From contig OW804095.1 in assembly GCA_942159475.1 (NCBI GenBank), positions 152,262,808-152,326,807 of the forward strand: a stretch of 64,000 nt of DNA, read 5' to 3'. Positions 9,551-20,086 of this stretch are shown here, piece after piece. Every line of letters starts with the position of its first letter. Within the stretch, counting starts at the first letter, position 1. This DNA is from Sthenelais limicola (lineage: Eukaryota > Annelida > Polychaeta > Phyllodocida > Sigalionidae). The position numbers and the translations under genes were made by a program. The notes beneath the pieces are model-generated. The model searched no databases. It was not told the origin of the DNA and saw nothing but the letters and a program-made list of their open reading frames with translations.

Positions 9551-11045
9551 TCTTATTATTAAGATTAAGATTAAGATGTTTTTTATTTGTCAAATAGAAA
9601 CTACAGAGCTTCTGTAAATATAAAAGGTGACAAACAGGTCTACATGCCTATGATACAACATTGGTACCATCTCTTCCGGCCGTTACCGAATTTGGAAGAC
9701 GTGATACAATTAATTAACTAATAAATGATGCAAGATAACATAAACAAGTAAATAGAATTACATATAATTAAACATAGCATAGTAAGTACATACTACAGTA
9801 AGTCCTGATTTAGGCAGGAGAAATCTTTAGTTTCTTACGACGTTACAGTAAGAGTAGAAGGATCCACAGGACGTGGCCTTTCACGAGAGACTGTCAGACT
9901 AGAACAATGGTTGTTTATACTTGAGAAAAAACATGAGAAACAAAGGATATCACCCCTTAGACATGTTAGATAACATTTTTCTGTAAATGAGAATACTAGA
10001 AATAAGGGACATTATTTCTTTGACATATAGGATATCTGATCGACATGAACATTGAAGAATGAAATAAAATACATTATTTCAGAGTAGATCAAGGAGTACA
10101 CCCTGGTCTCTTATAGTGATAACAACGTTTGGATCGGTGTTTGATAAGAGAGTAACATGATAATATAGTACAACTATACAATGTGGTCAGGTTGTTGCAA
10201 TGCATTATAGCAATGGAATTCAGTATTAGTGGTACATGTGTAATACATAACTATAAGAATATTATGAGGTGAGAAGGAGGTTTTACTTCAGTGTCCCACT
10301 TAACTAACTCGTGTATCAAGGTATTTTTGTACGGATTTCCGAAATTCTTTTCTTATTTCAAGATTTTGTGTGTTTGTGTTAAGCTTATTCCAGGATGTTC
10401 GAGCTTTGTAAAGAAAGCAATTTTGGTATGAAGCTGAGTTAGGATGAATTAATTTTAAGTTTCTGCTGTTCTCAGCATGGCTTCTTGTTGGTAGAGCTCT
10501 AAGATCAAGGTTCTCTTTTCTGTTTGCGAGATAGTGGGCACATTCGAGTACATGTAATTCTCTTCTCAACTCATTTGGTAATATGTTGATTTTTTTGAAC
10601 TCACTCTCAACATTACATCTCTTGCTAAGGTTTAAGGCAGCTCTTACCGCAGAGTTTAAGAGAGCCTGTAGTCTGTTTACATGATGTTTGTTTGAATTCG
10701 AATAAATGATATCCCCTCTATCAATAAGAGGAATGATTAAGGTCTTGATGATATCAATTTTTACTTTCCTAGGAAGCATGTACCTAGCATTTCCTAGTAA
10801 TCGAAATTTCCATCTCACATTGTTCACAACTTTAGTCACTTGAGTGGTAAAACAGAGGCTATGATCGATTATTAGTCCTAGATAATTATATTCTTTTACC
10901 TCATGTAATTGTTCGTTACCCAGGGTGAGGTTGGGGGGATCAGGTTGAAGTACTGATTTTTTTCTATTTCTGTTTTTGAAGTTTATGTATTTAGTTTTCG
11001 AGACATTCATTGAGATTTTGTTTGATTTGCACCATGTCATTCATT
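9551..11045 (-). mobile_element. LINE family L, 5'-truncated copy
   Basis: On the minus strand the copy consists of a truncated RT ORF (11040-10300), a ~725-bp 3' UTR, the end 'gacaaataaaaaacatctta' and a short (TTAATC)n tail at 9551-9575. The last ~120 bp closely match 56,588-56,730 on the plus strand, sharing 'agatggtacca' and 'gacaaataaaaaacatctta'. This supports the 3' boundary. It lies head-to-head with a separate LINE 3' end at 11,060-11,206. Confidence 0.75.
10300..11040 (-). CDS. LINE L reverse transcriptase, C-terminal 246 codons, 5' truncated
   Basis: The frame is uninterrupted but begins just after the position where the YADD/FADD catalytic box would be, so no palm active site remains. 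Recognisable blocks are MTWCKSNKISMNVSKTK near the N-end, YNYLGLIIDHSLCF at about 51-64 (the RT 'YLG' motif), and a C-terminal 'FLYKARTSWNKL' block equivalent to the 'SF..IWN.L' end of CR1/L2-type proteins. The Met at 11040 is an internal residue, because an in-frame TGA lies immediately upstream. It would be inactive. It is related to the fragment at 18,540-19,130, which shares 'NKIS.NVSK' and 'EVqEYkYLG'. Confidence 0.82.
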   Translation of the reverse strand: MTWCKSNKISMNVSKTKYINFKNRNRKKSVLQPDPPNLTLGNEQLHEVKEYNYLGLIIDHSLCFTTQVTKVVNNVRWKFRLLGNARYMLPRKVKIDIIKTLIIPLIDRGDIIYSNSNKHHVNRLQALLNSAVRAALNLSKRCNVESEFKKINILPNELRRELHVLECAHYLANRKENLDLRALPTRSHAENSRNLKLIHPNSASYQNCFLYKARTSWNKLNTNTQNLEIRKEFRKSVQKYLDTRVS

Positions 11046-11059
11046 ATGTCTATTTTTGC

Positions 11060-11206
11060 CATTTTATATCATTTACTGAAGGGAAACCTGGAAAACCTCA
11101 GAGTAAAATGTACATTGAGAGGGAACATTCCACTTTGGTATAACATTACAGAAATGTAACATGTTTATTGAATAAAAGTTTCATAATAATAATAATAATA
11201 AAGTGT
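11060..11206 (+). mobile_element. LINE 3' end with (TAA)n tail
   Basis: 'attgaataaaagtttcataa' followed by a run of TAA repeats to about 11,206. This is the usual end of a non-LTR element with a microsatellite tail. How far it extends upstream is uncertain. Confidence 0.45.
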
Positions 11207-11254
11207 TGATAAGGGCGTAAAGCAACCAATCCCACTCACTCACTCACTCACTCC
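11207..11254 (-). repeat. SINE-like family C fragment (5' end)
   Basis: 'gtgttgataagggcgtaaag' plus 'caaccaatcccactcactca' is the complement of the first ~50 bp of family C. It is truncated against the TAA tail. Confidence 0.75.
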
Positions 11255-11654
11255 GTAATTAAGGATACATAAACAGCGGCCCAGTGGAATCACAGCTTAA
11301 GGCTCCATCCATAACAAGAGCTATGTTATGTCCTCCCTCTAGACCCCTTGGATATAAAAAAAAACCTCTGTAACATCAGCTTCCCTCACTGACCTCACCA
11401 GCTTTTCTCACTGCCCCCAACTGCCCCCAGATAATCATATCAGCCCCCGTACGTCAGGAGACGTTATCACCAATCAAAAGTGGCAGTCAAAGAAGGAAAA
11501 AATTAGGCCCTGGCAGCACATGAGATAAGAGTGAGTGACATCCTTTTTACCTCTCCTGGAGGCTCTGTGCTGGGTAGAATGGTGATAATGTTTAACATGG
11601 GCATTACATGGTTTCTAATGAAGGTTTGTACATGGGGGAAGGCACCAGTTTACA
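11255..11654. other. No feature recognised
   Basis: Unique-looking sequence. The phrase 'cagtggaatcacagcttaag' near 11,281 resembles 'cagtggaacctcagcttaag' near 7515, but the match is too short to define a family. Confidence 0.4.
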
Positions 11655-12067
11655 ATGTGATGTGTTCCAGGAAAATGAGTCACAAGTCGCAAAATTGATA
11701 TTTTGTAAAGTGATTTATTCACAAGATATCTTTGTACGAATGTTTTCATCTTCATCTAATGCTTCTAGTCGTATAGATATATGTAGCACATTTCAATACA
11801 GTGAATATATCCTTGTATTTCTAAGGTAATCTTAAGATAAGATCTTAATAAACTCCATAATTATGGAGTATATTTAGCTACTTAACTAGTCGATATCCAT
11901 CCAGAAATATTGCAAACTTTCTTTTCCAAAATAAAAATATCAAATTTAAAATATGGAATGGCTTATTAGATGCCCTACTGCTTACTACCATTAGAATCCG
12001 CTTTATCTCATCTTTTCAAATATGGTGACATTTAAAAATCCAAATTTTCCTGTAACACATCGCATAT
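11655..12067 (+). mobile_element. MITE family D, copy 1 (~413 bp)
   Basis: Left end tgtgatgtgttccaggaaaa then tgagtcacaagtcgcaaaa. The right end 'cctgtaacacatcgcaTA' is its inverted repeat with a small internal deletion. The interior includes 'atattgcaaacttt' and 'ttagaatccgctttatctca', shared with other D copies. Confidence 0.75.
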
Positions 12068-13100
12068 TTAAGGAGAAAGATCCACAGACAGTGAGGTGTG
12101 GCAGATGGACCTTTCTTCGCGAGGTTGAAGAATTCAGTGAACAAATTTACTTTATGTGGATTTGGTTGTCCTAATGACGCAGCTCGTGTGATACCAAGCC
12201 CTACTAATGCCCCCATAATGCTCTAAACCTGAGGAACATCGAGTTGTCAAATGCTTTTAATATCATTTTTAGTATTTCTTTCTTATCAATATACTACATA
12301 ACTGTAATGCTGAGTATATATGAGTATATATGTGTCGATATGGGAGGGTCAGTATGTTATCAGAGGCATACATTCCTTTTGTTAAAACTTCGAGAGACAA
12401 ATAAAGGAATTCTTTTCGGCACATTCACACAGAATCATGAATCGAAAACTGGCTAACGATTGAAAGGCTTGTATTAGATTGGTAACTGAGAATCGTTTAT
12501 ATATCATACTCATCAATTTCACTTCTTTTGCAATACAAGAGGTTTCCATTGGTTCGTTCAATTATTCAGACATTATGAGAAGGCTGTAATCCAAGTATGA
12601 TAACATCCTAAACAAAAAATGAGAGGGCTCAAGTCCTACAATCATGATATATTCTAGTTCTCTGCTTTGGCATTTACGTAAGATTTGGTATACAATTCAC
12701 TCGTTTTCACCCTAAAAAAAATGTGATTAATCCGGAGAATAATCTATTGGGATATTTGCAAAAACCCTTCGTTCCTAACAAACTAAATATTACATTTGGA
12801 ATCAAAGGTTATAACCCCGACGCCCAGTCTATAAAGTTACTTTCTGGAACCTAGACCAACGTTTGGATGGAGAAAACGCAGACTTTCAAACGTTTGATAG
12901 GAAGTTTGGCATTAATATACTGCACCTGAGCCCAGTGATGTAAGTAACCAAACAGAACCTCACCTGCAATGTACAAAGTAAAAGGGGGTTAGGATTATTG
13001 AATAGAACGAAACACTGTCAAACAATCATCAGAATACATAGATAAGCATGTAAAGTGAGTTATTCATATATATGTGACTGAAGATATTAACCAAATACTT
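12068..13100. other. No feature recognised
   Basis: About 1 kb of AT-rich sequence with no gene, repeat family or array that I can support. Confidence 0.5.
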
Positions 13101-13315
13101 GTACAATTGGCAGCTCTACACATTTAGTAGATTCTGCTAAATTGACTCTAAAATGGACAGTACTAGGCATATCTGAAAATATTCGGTACTGCCTTGATTC
13201 AAATAATCTCTCGCGTTAAGGTTAACTCAATTTTGAACCTCATTTTTTTCCTAAATATGGGTTATTTGAGAGGATTTGTGAAGGCAAATTCTACATTTTC
13301 TGACGACTTCACCCA
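13101..13315 (-). mobile_element. MITE family B, copy 4 (reverse)
   Basis: Reverse copy: 'gtacaattggcagctctaca' at the left, 'gggttatttgagaggatt' and 'attttctgacgacttcaccc' at the right. The outermost TIR bases are degenerate. Confidence 0.7.
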
Positions 13316-13388
13316 CATTTTGCATATGGTTAGGAGAGATGAAGGCCATTGTAGAGAACCTGCACGGGAAATCGCAATTACAAGTTTA

Positions 13389-13495
13389 GGGCCTAGTCCA
13401 CCAAGCCGATTCCCATGCGATTTTGCGCCACAGAGAACTCTTTTGCACTTAATTCTATGAGAATCGCATGAGAATCGGCTTAGTGGGTTAGGCCC
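13389..13495. mobile_element. Family K hairpin MITE (107 bp)
   Basis: Arms at 13,389-13,422 and 13,462-13,495 are inverted copies over 34 bp. Both read gggccta then c/aagccgatt and catgcgatt, with about five mismatches. A 39-bp spacer separates them. TTA lies on both sides, matching the 3-bp TWA duplications made by PIF/Harbinger transposases. Confidence 0.65.
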
Positions 13496-13983
13496 TTATG
13501 CAAAAATGTGCAACACCCACTCCCATAATGCCTCATTCCATTCGCCCACATTGGCAAATGTCGATTTGATTTTCATCATTTCTTAACCTGGTACCACAGT
13601 GAATACGCCCATACTTAATTCATATTCTCAAGGCAACGCAATGCAATCCAAGGTCGCATTTAGATCTGCAGACAATACTCCGCAAACAAATGATATCCTC
13701 ATGGATCACGGAAAGCCATTTAAATTATTGCAAAATGAGATAAAAATGGTCTCTTCCCTCTTCATCCCAAGGTTTCTAATGCGTGAATTGCCTTCACTGC
13801 CCGTGAGATGATTGCACTTATCGATAAAAATACTTCAAACCTGTATCGGAACCACAAACCCATTTTAAGCTAATGAAGCAACCATAAGTACTAATGACTT
13901 CCTACTGATGAACACGTCTATGATGGAGTAGTAGCAGGCGTTGGTCTCAGTTGTACTTCTTGGAAAGTTTAGTTTAGTTTATG
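13496..13983. other. No feature recognised
   Basis: No repeat or coding signal that I can support. A 70-codon open frame here has no recognisable motif. Confidence 0.45.
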
Positions 13984-14200
13984 ATGATTTGATTTGATTT
14001 GAAAATCTTTTATTTATTGAATAGGGTACATGTGAAAAATACGACAAACCAATGGAGTGAAACTCCATGTATTCCCGCTGTTACCGTGATAAAAGATTTA
14101 GAGTTAACTATAAGGCGAAACTACACAAGGCTTATACATTATGGCATTAAGTATACAAGGTACAATCTTTAAATTTAAATATAAATCCACCCTCTACATT
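13984..14200 (-). mobile_element. LINE L-type 3' end, (TCAAA)n tail
   Basis: On the minus strand it ends 'caataaataaaagattttca' followed by four TCAAA units (13,984-14,002). The 'cggtaacagcgggaata' block corresponds to 'cggtaacggccggaaga' in the L element at 9,551. No ORF remains. The upstream limit is approximate. Confidence 0.55.
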
Positions 14201-14286
14201 AATAATGAGTGATGGGGGTGTCATACCTTATTAGTAACCGTACAGTACAGTGCAGTTTTACAGAGTGGTGTTTTACTGAATGGTGT

Positions 14287-14350
14287 CCGGACATCTACCC
14301 ACCGGACATTTACCCGCCGGACATCTACCCGCCGGACATCTACCCGCCGA
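14287..14350. repeat. 15-bp tandem repeat, about four copies
   Basis: Unit 'ccggacatctacccg', starting at 14287, 14302, 14317 and 14332. It produces a repetitive Asp-Ile-Tyr-Pro-Pro reading frame that I regard as an artefact. Degenerate related phrases continue to about 14,430. Confidence 0.9.
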
Positions 14351-14509
14351 CTTTCACCCGCTGGACAATTACCATCTTAGGACATTACCCTGCTAGGATA
14401 TCTACCATCCTAGGACACTCACCCGCCTTATCTGAAGTTTTAAGGGAATTTTGGTAGATGGATTATATGGAATATTCCTCTTTTATTAAAGGACTAGCAT
14501 AGTACCCGT

Positions 14510-14650
14510 CCTCTGGACAGTCACCCTCTCTCCCCCACAATTCCCCTCTCTCTATTTTCCCTCCCCTTTCCCCCTTCCCCTACATCCTCTCCCTCCTCTC
14601 CCTCCTCTCTTCACCCCCTCTTCTTTTCCTCCCCCTCCCCCTCTCCTATT
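14510..14650. repeat. Polypyrimidine tract
   Basis: C/T-rich on the plus strand (cccctctc, ctccctcc), with few purines. Confidence 0.85.
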
Positions 14651-14962
14651 AAAAATTTAAAAAAGGCTTCAAAATCACTTTTTCACACCAGATACCTTCA
14701 CAAACCACATAAATATATAATGTCCTCCAGAGATCGTGGACAGAACTCTACAGATAAGTAAAACGGTTTGTAAAACAACAAATCCGGAGAAACCCCTCTT
14801 TTCTAACTCTTTTTGTTGAAATTTCTCTTCCTGTATAGTATGGATGTTGAGAGGAATGCGGTAGGTAGGGTTACTGGTGCACCATTTGGTGTATAATCCG
14901 GGGGGTTATAAGGGAATTATACATCAAACAGTACACTGAAATGGAGCATATTAATCTGTTTT

Positions 14963-15040
14963 TGTTAAAGCCTTTGGACTGTTCAAGGCAATGACCAAGC
15001 AAGCTTAGTCCTCGCCTTGAACAGGCCAGAGGCTATAACA
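14963..15040. repeat. Short inverted repeat (27-bp arms)
   Basis: 'tgttaaagcctttggactgt' at 14,963 pairs with its complement ending at 15,040. The arms differ at about three positions, with a 24-bp spacer. It is probably a degenerate foldback element. The flanks 14,651-14,962 and 15,041-15,941 hold nothing else I recognise except short C/T runs near 15,405-15,470. Confidence 0.6.
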
Positions 15041-15941
15041 GCCTTAGACTTAGACTAAAAGTATTAATAACCTCTATTTCCTGGTGATGCAAGGCCTCGG
15101 GATTATGCATCAGCAAGCCCAAAATATTGGTCCATAATCCTTCCACATTATACAGTATATACACGTTGTAACTCTCTATGAAAATCCTTTAAAATAAATT
15201 CTAGGAAAATCTTTTAATCTTTATTATTTACATAGTATATATTTAAATCCGATGTTACATTATTTAGATCTCAACCGGTTGCTTCCAGCCTCCAGACAAG
15301 ACACAACATTCAATCACAAGCCTACTCCCAAATGCTTGTCATTCCTTATCTCCAACAGACCATTATATAGTTGTGCCAGACAATGTATAGTAATACGTTG
15401 TTTTCTCTTTTCTCTTTTCTCTCTACTGTATTTAATCTTCTCTTTCTTCCCTCTTATACATTTATTTATAAAACTTTTATTCACGATCTTCACATACAAT
15501 TAAGACGATAGCAATCAAGAACAGGGCAAAGCCTCACAGTAGTGCTCTTCCTGGTGGCCCATGGAAATGAAATGTAATCAGATAAATAATCCTTAAAACT
15601 AACATCATGATAATATTATATACTTAACAAATGAAGATCAATGGTAACGTTGATGTGATCATAGTAGAAAGTTTTAAATATAATGTTAAGCAGAGGTCCA
15701 TGCAGTGATCTTTACTAATAATAATTTTATAAAATTGGTCGGTGTCCATCAGTGATCTGAGATATATAAGCTTTTCAAAACTTATCAATGTCCGCGTTAT
15801 CATTGATTTTTAACGATTGTATTATTGTATGTTATGTAATAGCAATGTACTTTGTGGTAAAATGCAATAGGTTTGGCTTTATTTGTGATGCTGATGTCCA
15901 TTAAACTGTTACTTCTGATAATCACCTACTCAATTATAATT

Positions 15942-15994
15942 GGGGACTTGCATAGCCGCCAATTTGACATGCACAGTGAGACATGCAAGTCCCC
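15942..15994. mobile_element. Miniature family E derivative (53 bp)
   Basis: 'ggggacttgcat' (15,942-15,953) and its perfect complement 'atgcaagtcccc' (15,983-15,994) are the family E termini with only 29 bp left between them. The right side is followed by TA, as in the full copies. Confidence 0.75.
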
Positions 15995-16144
15995 TATGGG
16001 GATTCCCCTATCGTTAGAATGTGAATTAGAATGAATTTTATCGTTACAAAATGTAGAAATGGGCAGGATGGAAGATCTACCATGTAGAAGTTATTGCCCC
16101 TTTCCTTGTAACTGTTTTAACTACGGGAAACAAATTCAATATAC

Positions 16145-16560
16145 ATATGTGATGTGTTTCAGGAAAATAAGTCGTAAGTCGCAAAATTGATATTTTTCAA
16201 CGTGTTTTATTCACAAGATCACATAATTGGAATGTACTAATTTTTTGGACAGTTTATCACTTATAGCTATATCAATTGATGTATCAAATTTCTGGACAAT
16301 CTATGTAATATATCCTTTCGTTTTAAAGGTCCTCATATGGACTACATTTAGTTACTTTACTGTTTATTGACCCCCAGAAATATTGGAAACTTTTTTTTCA
16401 AAAACGAAAATATCAAACTTAAAATCTAGAAATACTTATTAGATTATTAGAGTGTTTACTATCATTAGAATCGGCTTGATCTCATCTTTTCAAATATAAT
16501 GGTATTTCAAAATCTATTTTTTGCGACTTATGACTCATTTTCCTGAAACACATCACATAT
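16145..16560 (+). mobile_element. MITE family D, copy 2 (416 bp, full)
   Basis: TA then tgtgatgtgtttcaggaaaa at the left. The right end is ttttcctgaaacacatcaca then TA. The TIRs are about 38 bp long and include the 'gtc(a/g)taagtcgcaaaa' block. TA flanks suggest a Tc1/mariner-like mobiliser. Non-coding. Confidence 0.85.
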
Positions 16561-16689
16561 AAAGGTTCTTCCGATATAATGTAACTTGTATTGTCCATGT
16601 GATCTTATGGAGCTCACGCTAAATCTTTCTATATCCAAGACCTTAGGGAAAATATACCCTAAAGAATCTCAAAATCTAAAATCTAAATC

Positions 16690-16890
16690 TAAATTAGACC
16701 GTAGTTAGACACAGCAGTGGACAGAAAACCATGGAATTCAGCAATGAATATATACCCGTGAGACCATGTCTAGGTTAAAACCGATTTGCGAATTGACTAT
16801 GTATCTTCATTGTACTTGACTACTTGTGAAATGATTTGACTTATTGATTTGCTGTATAAACATTCAAAATAAAAAAAAAAATAAAAAAAT
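16690..16890 (+). repeat. Retroelement-like 3' end with A-rich tail
   Basis: 'tagttagacacagcagtgg' and 'accatgg' recur at 60,075-60,110 in the same order. The segment ends 'acattcaaaataaaaaaaaa', like a retroposon tail. The family is unknown. Confidence 0.4.
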
Positions 16891-17589
16891 CTACTACTAT
16901 ATTTTTACTAGTTTGTTGTTAGCTGATAGGCGAATTCCTCTTCTAAATAAAGGGATCCTTCAGGGACTCTTTCAAAATTAGAAATTAAATAAGTTATATA
17001 AAAGGTGACACCTGTTTCATTAAATAAAATAATTACAAATTTACAAACATAGAACAAAGAGTGGCACATGTAAACCCCCCTATTGCCCACATCAACATAC
17101 CAAACCTAGCAATAAACAGATAGTGAATCAAACAGATGTGGGATTAACCCCTACAATTGACAAGTAACCCTTCATTACCATGCTTTATAGTGGTGGTAGC
17201 GGGGCTCAATCGGACCCAATAATAGCTATGATGGAAATGGTGGCGTAAAGTGTCATATCAGGGAGGAACATTCGACCCCGGGTCATAAAACCCTGACTGA
17301 TTGTTGGATGGCTGCAGTGGAATGCTACACTGTTAAACCTGATGGTTCTTGTGTGGTTTGTGAATGGATCCCAGGGGTGTGAGTCAAACCAGAATAGGTG
17401 GTGTTGATGGTTCCATTCACCCATCATGCCTACTAAATGAAGGCTTGAGCAGCAGTTACAGTGTGGTTTGAACTTGGCTGATTCTAATAAAGGACAAGAG
17501 ATCTACATTGAAGGACATTGCGTACCATTGAAAGCAATGATTAAGTGTTAGGACTCAAAATTAAGGCCATTGAAGAGGAAGCTCAAGTT
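16891..17589. other. Mostly unannotated; a family E end at 17,067-17,091
   Basis: 'catgtaaacccccctattg' at about 17,067 resembles a family E right terminus. Otherwise no repeat or gene is supported. Confidence 0.4.
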
Positions 17590-17806
17590 GTCAGAAAATG
17601 TACAATTTGCCTTCAGCAATCCTCTCAAATAACCCAATTTTAAGACAGAAATGATGTTTAAAATACACTTCAATATAATCAAAGAGATTGTTGGAATCAA
17701 CGCAATACCAAATATATTCAGGTATATCTAGTATTGAGAAACTTTCAGTATAGTTTAGCAGAAAAGTGCAGAGCTGCCGATTGTACATTTTCTGATGATC
17801 TGACCC
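17590..17806 (+). mobile_element. MITE family B, copy 5
   Basis: 'gtcagaaaatgtacaatttg' at the left and 'attttctgatgatctgaccc' at the right, with the family interior ('ctcaaataaccca', 'ataccaaatatattcagg'). Confidence 0.75.
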
Positions 17807-17815
17807 AGGATATGT

Positions 17816-19135
17816 TTCAATTCAATTCAATTCAAATATTCTTTTATTGTCTGATTGGTACAGAAATATGTGGTAGGCCAATTCTGGCGTGCCAGCTCTT
17901 CCTATGGATGCCACGCAACATCATTCCTTATAGGGACAATAGTAGAAAAACAGAATTGCAAAGTATGATGAGATCAACGACAGAATAACAAAGTAATCAT
18001 CGTTTAAAGATGAATATAACAGCAAAGATTGGTATCTGGTCCACAAGTTTAGCAATTAGTTAACATTACTAAGTAGTTTTGTGACAAAGATTTCCAGGCA
18101 ACAATATGTACATCAAACGGATATCTGTGTTTACTATTTGTATCACAGATAATGAAATAACGTCATAAATAAAAACGACAGCTTTGTGGAGCACAGGTAT
18201 CATAACTCGGCAGCCTACATTTGTATACATCAGTCATGGTTATTTGCATTATTTTGCAAAAAATTCTAGTTTAGACCACTTAACATTTTACAAAACCTAG
18301 TCTAGTCCATTTTTCACTCGTTCGAGACTGAGTGTAAGCAGATAGTATCGAATTTATTCCGAGCAACATAAGTGTTCTGCTGTGGATCGGCTGGGAGTGA
18401 GAGGAGTGTACAGAATCATTTAATTACAATAACTGCCAGTTTAGATTTTTACATCTATAAGGCAAAGGGTGAGATTAACAAAATATGTCTGTACAACAGC
18501 GGATAGCCGTAGCTAAACATGACAGTAAGATGATAAATGATAAATGAGAAAACCAAGATATTTATATTCCTGTACCTCATCCAATTTAGAAGAGCCAAGT
18601 GTAAGAGTGAGAGAGGGGTTAGGGGTTGATTTTTGTGCTGAACGGTTTCCGAGTGAGAAAGACATGGATTTAGATTTTGATACATTAAGTGATATTTTAT
18701 TTGTTGTGGACCAAGATTGCACTCTATTTAGATCCTGCTGGAGGTCACGATTAAGTGTTCTTGCATTGTCGCTATGATGAAAAATAACCGTATCATCAGC
18801 ATAATGTTGAATATTTGCATTTCTTATTACGGTGTGAAGATCATTAATATAGATAGTAAATAAAATCGGGCCTAAAATTGTCCCCTGAGGTACCCTATAT
18901 GTAACTAATCCCTCCTCTGACCTCAATCCATTAACTGTTACATATTGCCTTCTATTTGTCAGGTAGTTTGAAAACCATAAGAGCTCCATGCCGGTGATTC
19001 CATAGCGTTCTAATTTATTTAAGAGTGTGGGATGGTGAACCGTGTCAAATGCCTTTTTGAAATCTAAAAATATTGTTTTGTTTGTTAATTTATTATTAAG
19101 ATTTGTATAGATATTATTTAGCGTAGCTCACACGT
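17816..19135 (-). mobile_element. LINE family L, rearranged copy
   Basis: On the minus strand the copy runs from an RT fragment (19,130-18,540) through unassigned sequence to a 3' end 'gacaataaaagaatatttga' with a (TTGAA)n tail at 17,816-17,836. RT homology ends abruptly at the YLG motif. Most of the C-terminal third is missing, which indicates an internal deletion. A foldback element begins 25 bp beyond the 5' break. Confidence 0.65.
18540..19130 (-). pseudogene. LINE L reverse transcriptase core fragment
   Basis: The minus-strand frame is open from about 19,130, well upstream of the Met at 18,989: FLDFKKAFDTVHHPTLLNKL precedes it. Visible motifs are motif A with D-FKKAFDTVHH, YRVPQG (31-36 from the Met), YADD (63-66) and EYKYLGF (~141-147). 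Unlike the ORF at 3039-4316, the PQG proline is present. Homology stops at about 18,540, after which the frame runs 15 codons of unrelated sequence to a stop. Thumb and C-terminus are absent. It was an RNA-dependent DNA polymerase fragment and is now inactive. Confidence 0.8.
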
Positions 19136-19159
19136 CAGGTTTTAAAGTTAAAACAACGA

Positions 19160-19465
19160 GGGTTTCCTAGTGAAAATAACAACAAATCCCATCCAGAATA
19201 TGGACGAGACATAACAAGATATGACAACCTTATTTAGAAACTTAAACAAGTTAACTGCCACTTCCCCATAACCCAGCTCTGCCAAATAGGCAGAGGGGCC
19301 GGAGGGAGGGCACATAGTCTGAACACACCGTGAATGTCCTCGACATAATTCCAGCTTTAAACCTCAACTTACAAGTAAGTATCAGTTAACTGTAAAATTA
19401 TGTCTCGTCCATTCACGTTAGTGTTCCAAGACTCTGTGAGACTTCGTAGCTTCACTAGGAAACCC
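19160..19465. mobile_element. Foldback / TIR element (306 bp)
   Basis: The termini are perfect 15-bp inverted repeats, gggtttcctagtgaa and ttcactaggaaaccc. A second inverted pair lies inside: atggacgagacataa near 19,200 and ttatgtctcgtccat near 19,402. 'agttaactg' is also mirrored. No ORF. It abuts the truncated LINE. Confidence 0.7.
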
Positions 19466-20086
19466 GAAGTACAGTATGTTTATGCCACATGTTAAAGGGA
19501 TTTTAGTATAATTGATCACAGACAAGTGTTCTTCAGAATCCATGAATCACTATTGACTTCATTGATTGCCTTTTGTGGGATGTTTTTCCATTTTCTGAGT
19601 GAGGCATTTTAACAAACGCATTAATTCACACACAGAGACTCTTGATTAAAAGGCTTTGGACCTCTGCACCCCAGAGGCCCACTGACTCCAACCCTGGATG
19701 GATTGATGTTAATTAAAATAAAATTTCAATAGAATTAATTGTTTTATATTCCTTCACTTGGATCTTGACACACAAACAATGACTTGTTCTTTGTGGAAGA
19801 ATCATACAAGAGTTCTTCTAATTGTTCAAATATGGGGATCTGACACAACACAATATTCTAAGTTGAACATGTCTATTTAATATTCAGTCTTGAGAAGCTC
19901 GTTCTCTGAATCTTAATAGAATAATATTGCATTGCGTGAACAAGGGAAATCTATTTGCTTCATGATAAGGGGAAAGGAATCATAGCCACAATAGTAAAGA
20001 GCTGTTCCAGGAACTAATAAAGGACAAACTAGACAAGCTGGGGAGCTGAGTCATGCCATGCAATTACACCCACATAGAGCCATTAG
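19466..20086. other. No feature recognised
   Basis: AT-rich sequence; no supported repeat or gene. Confidence 0.5.
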
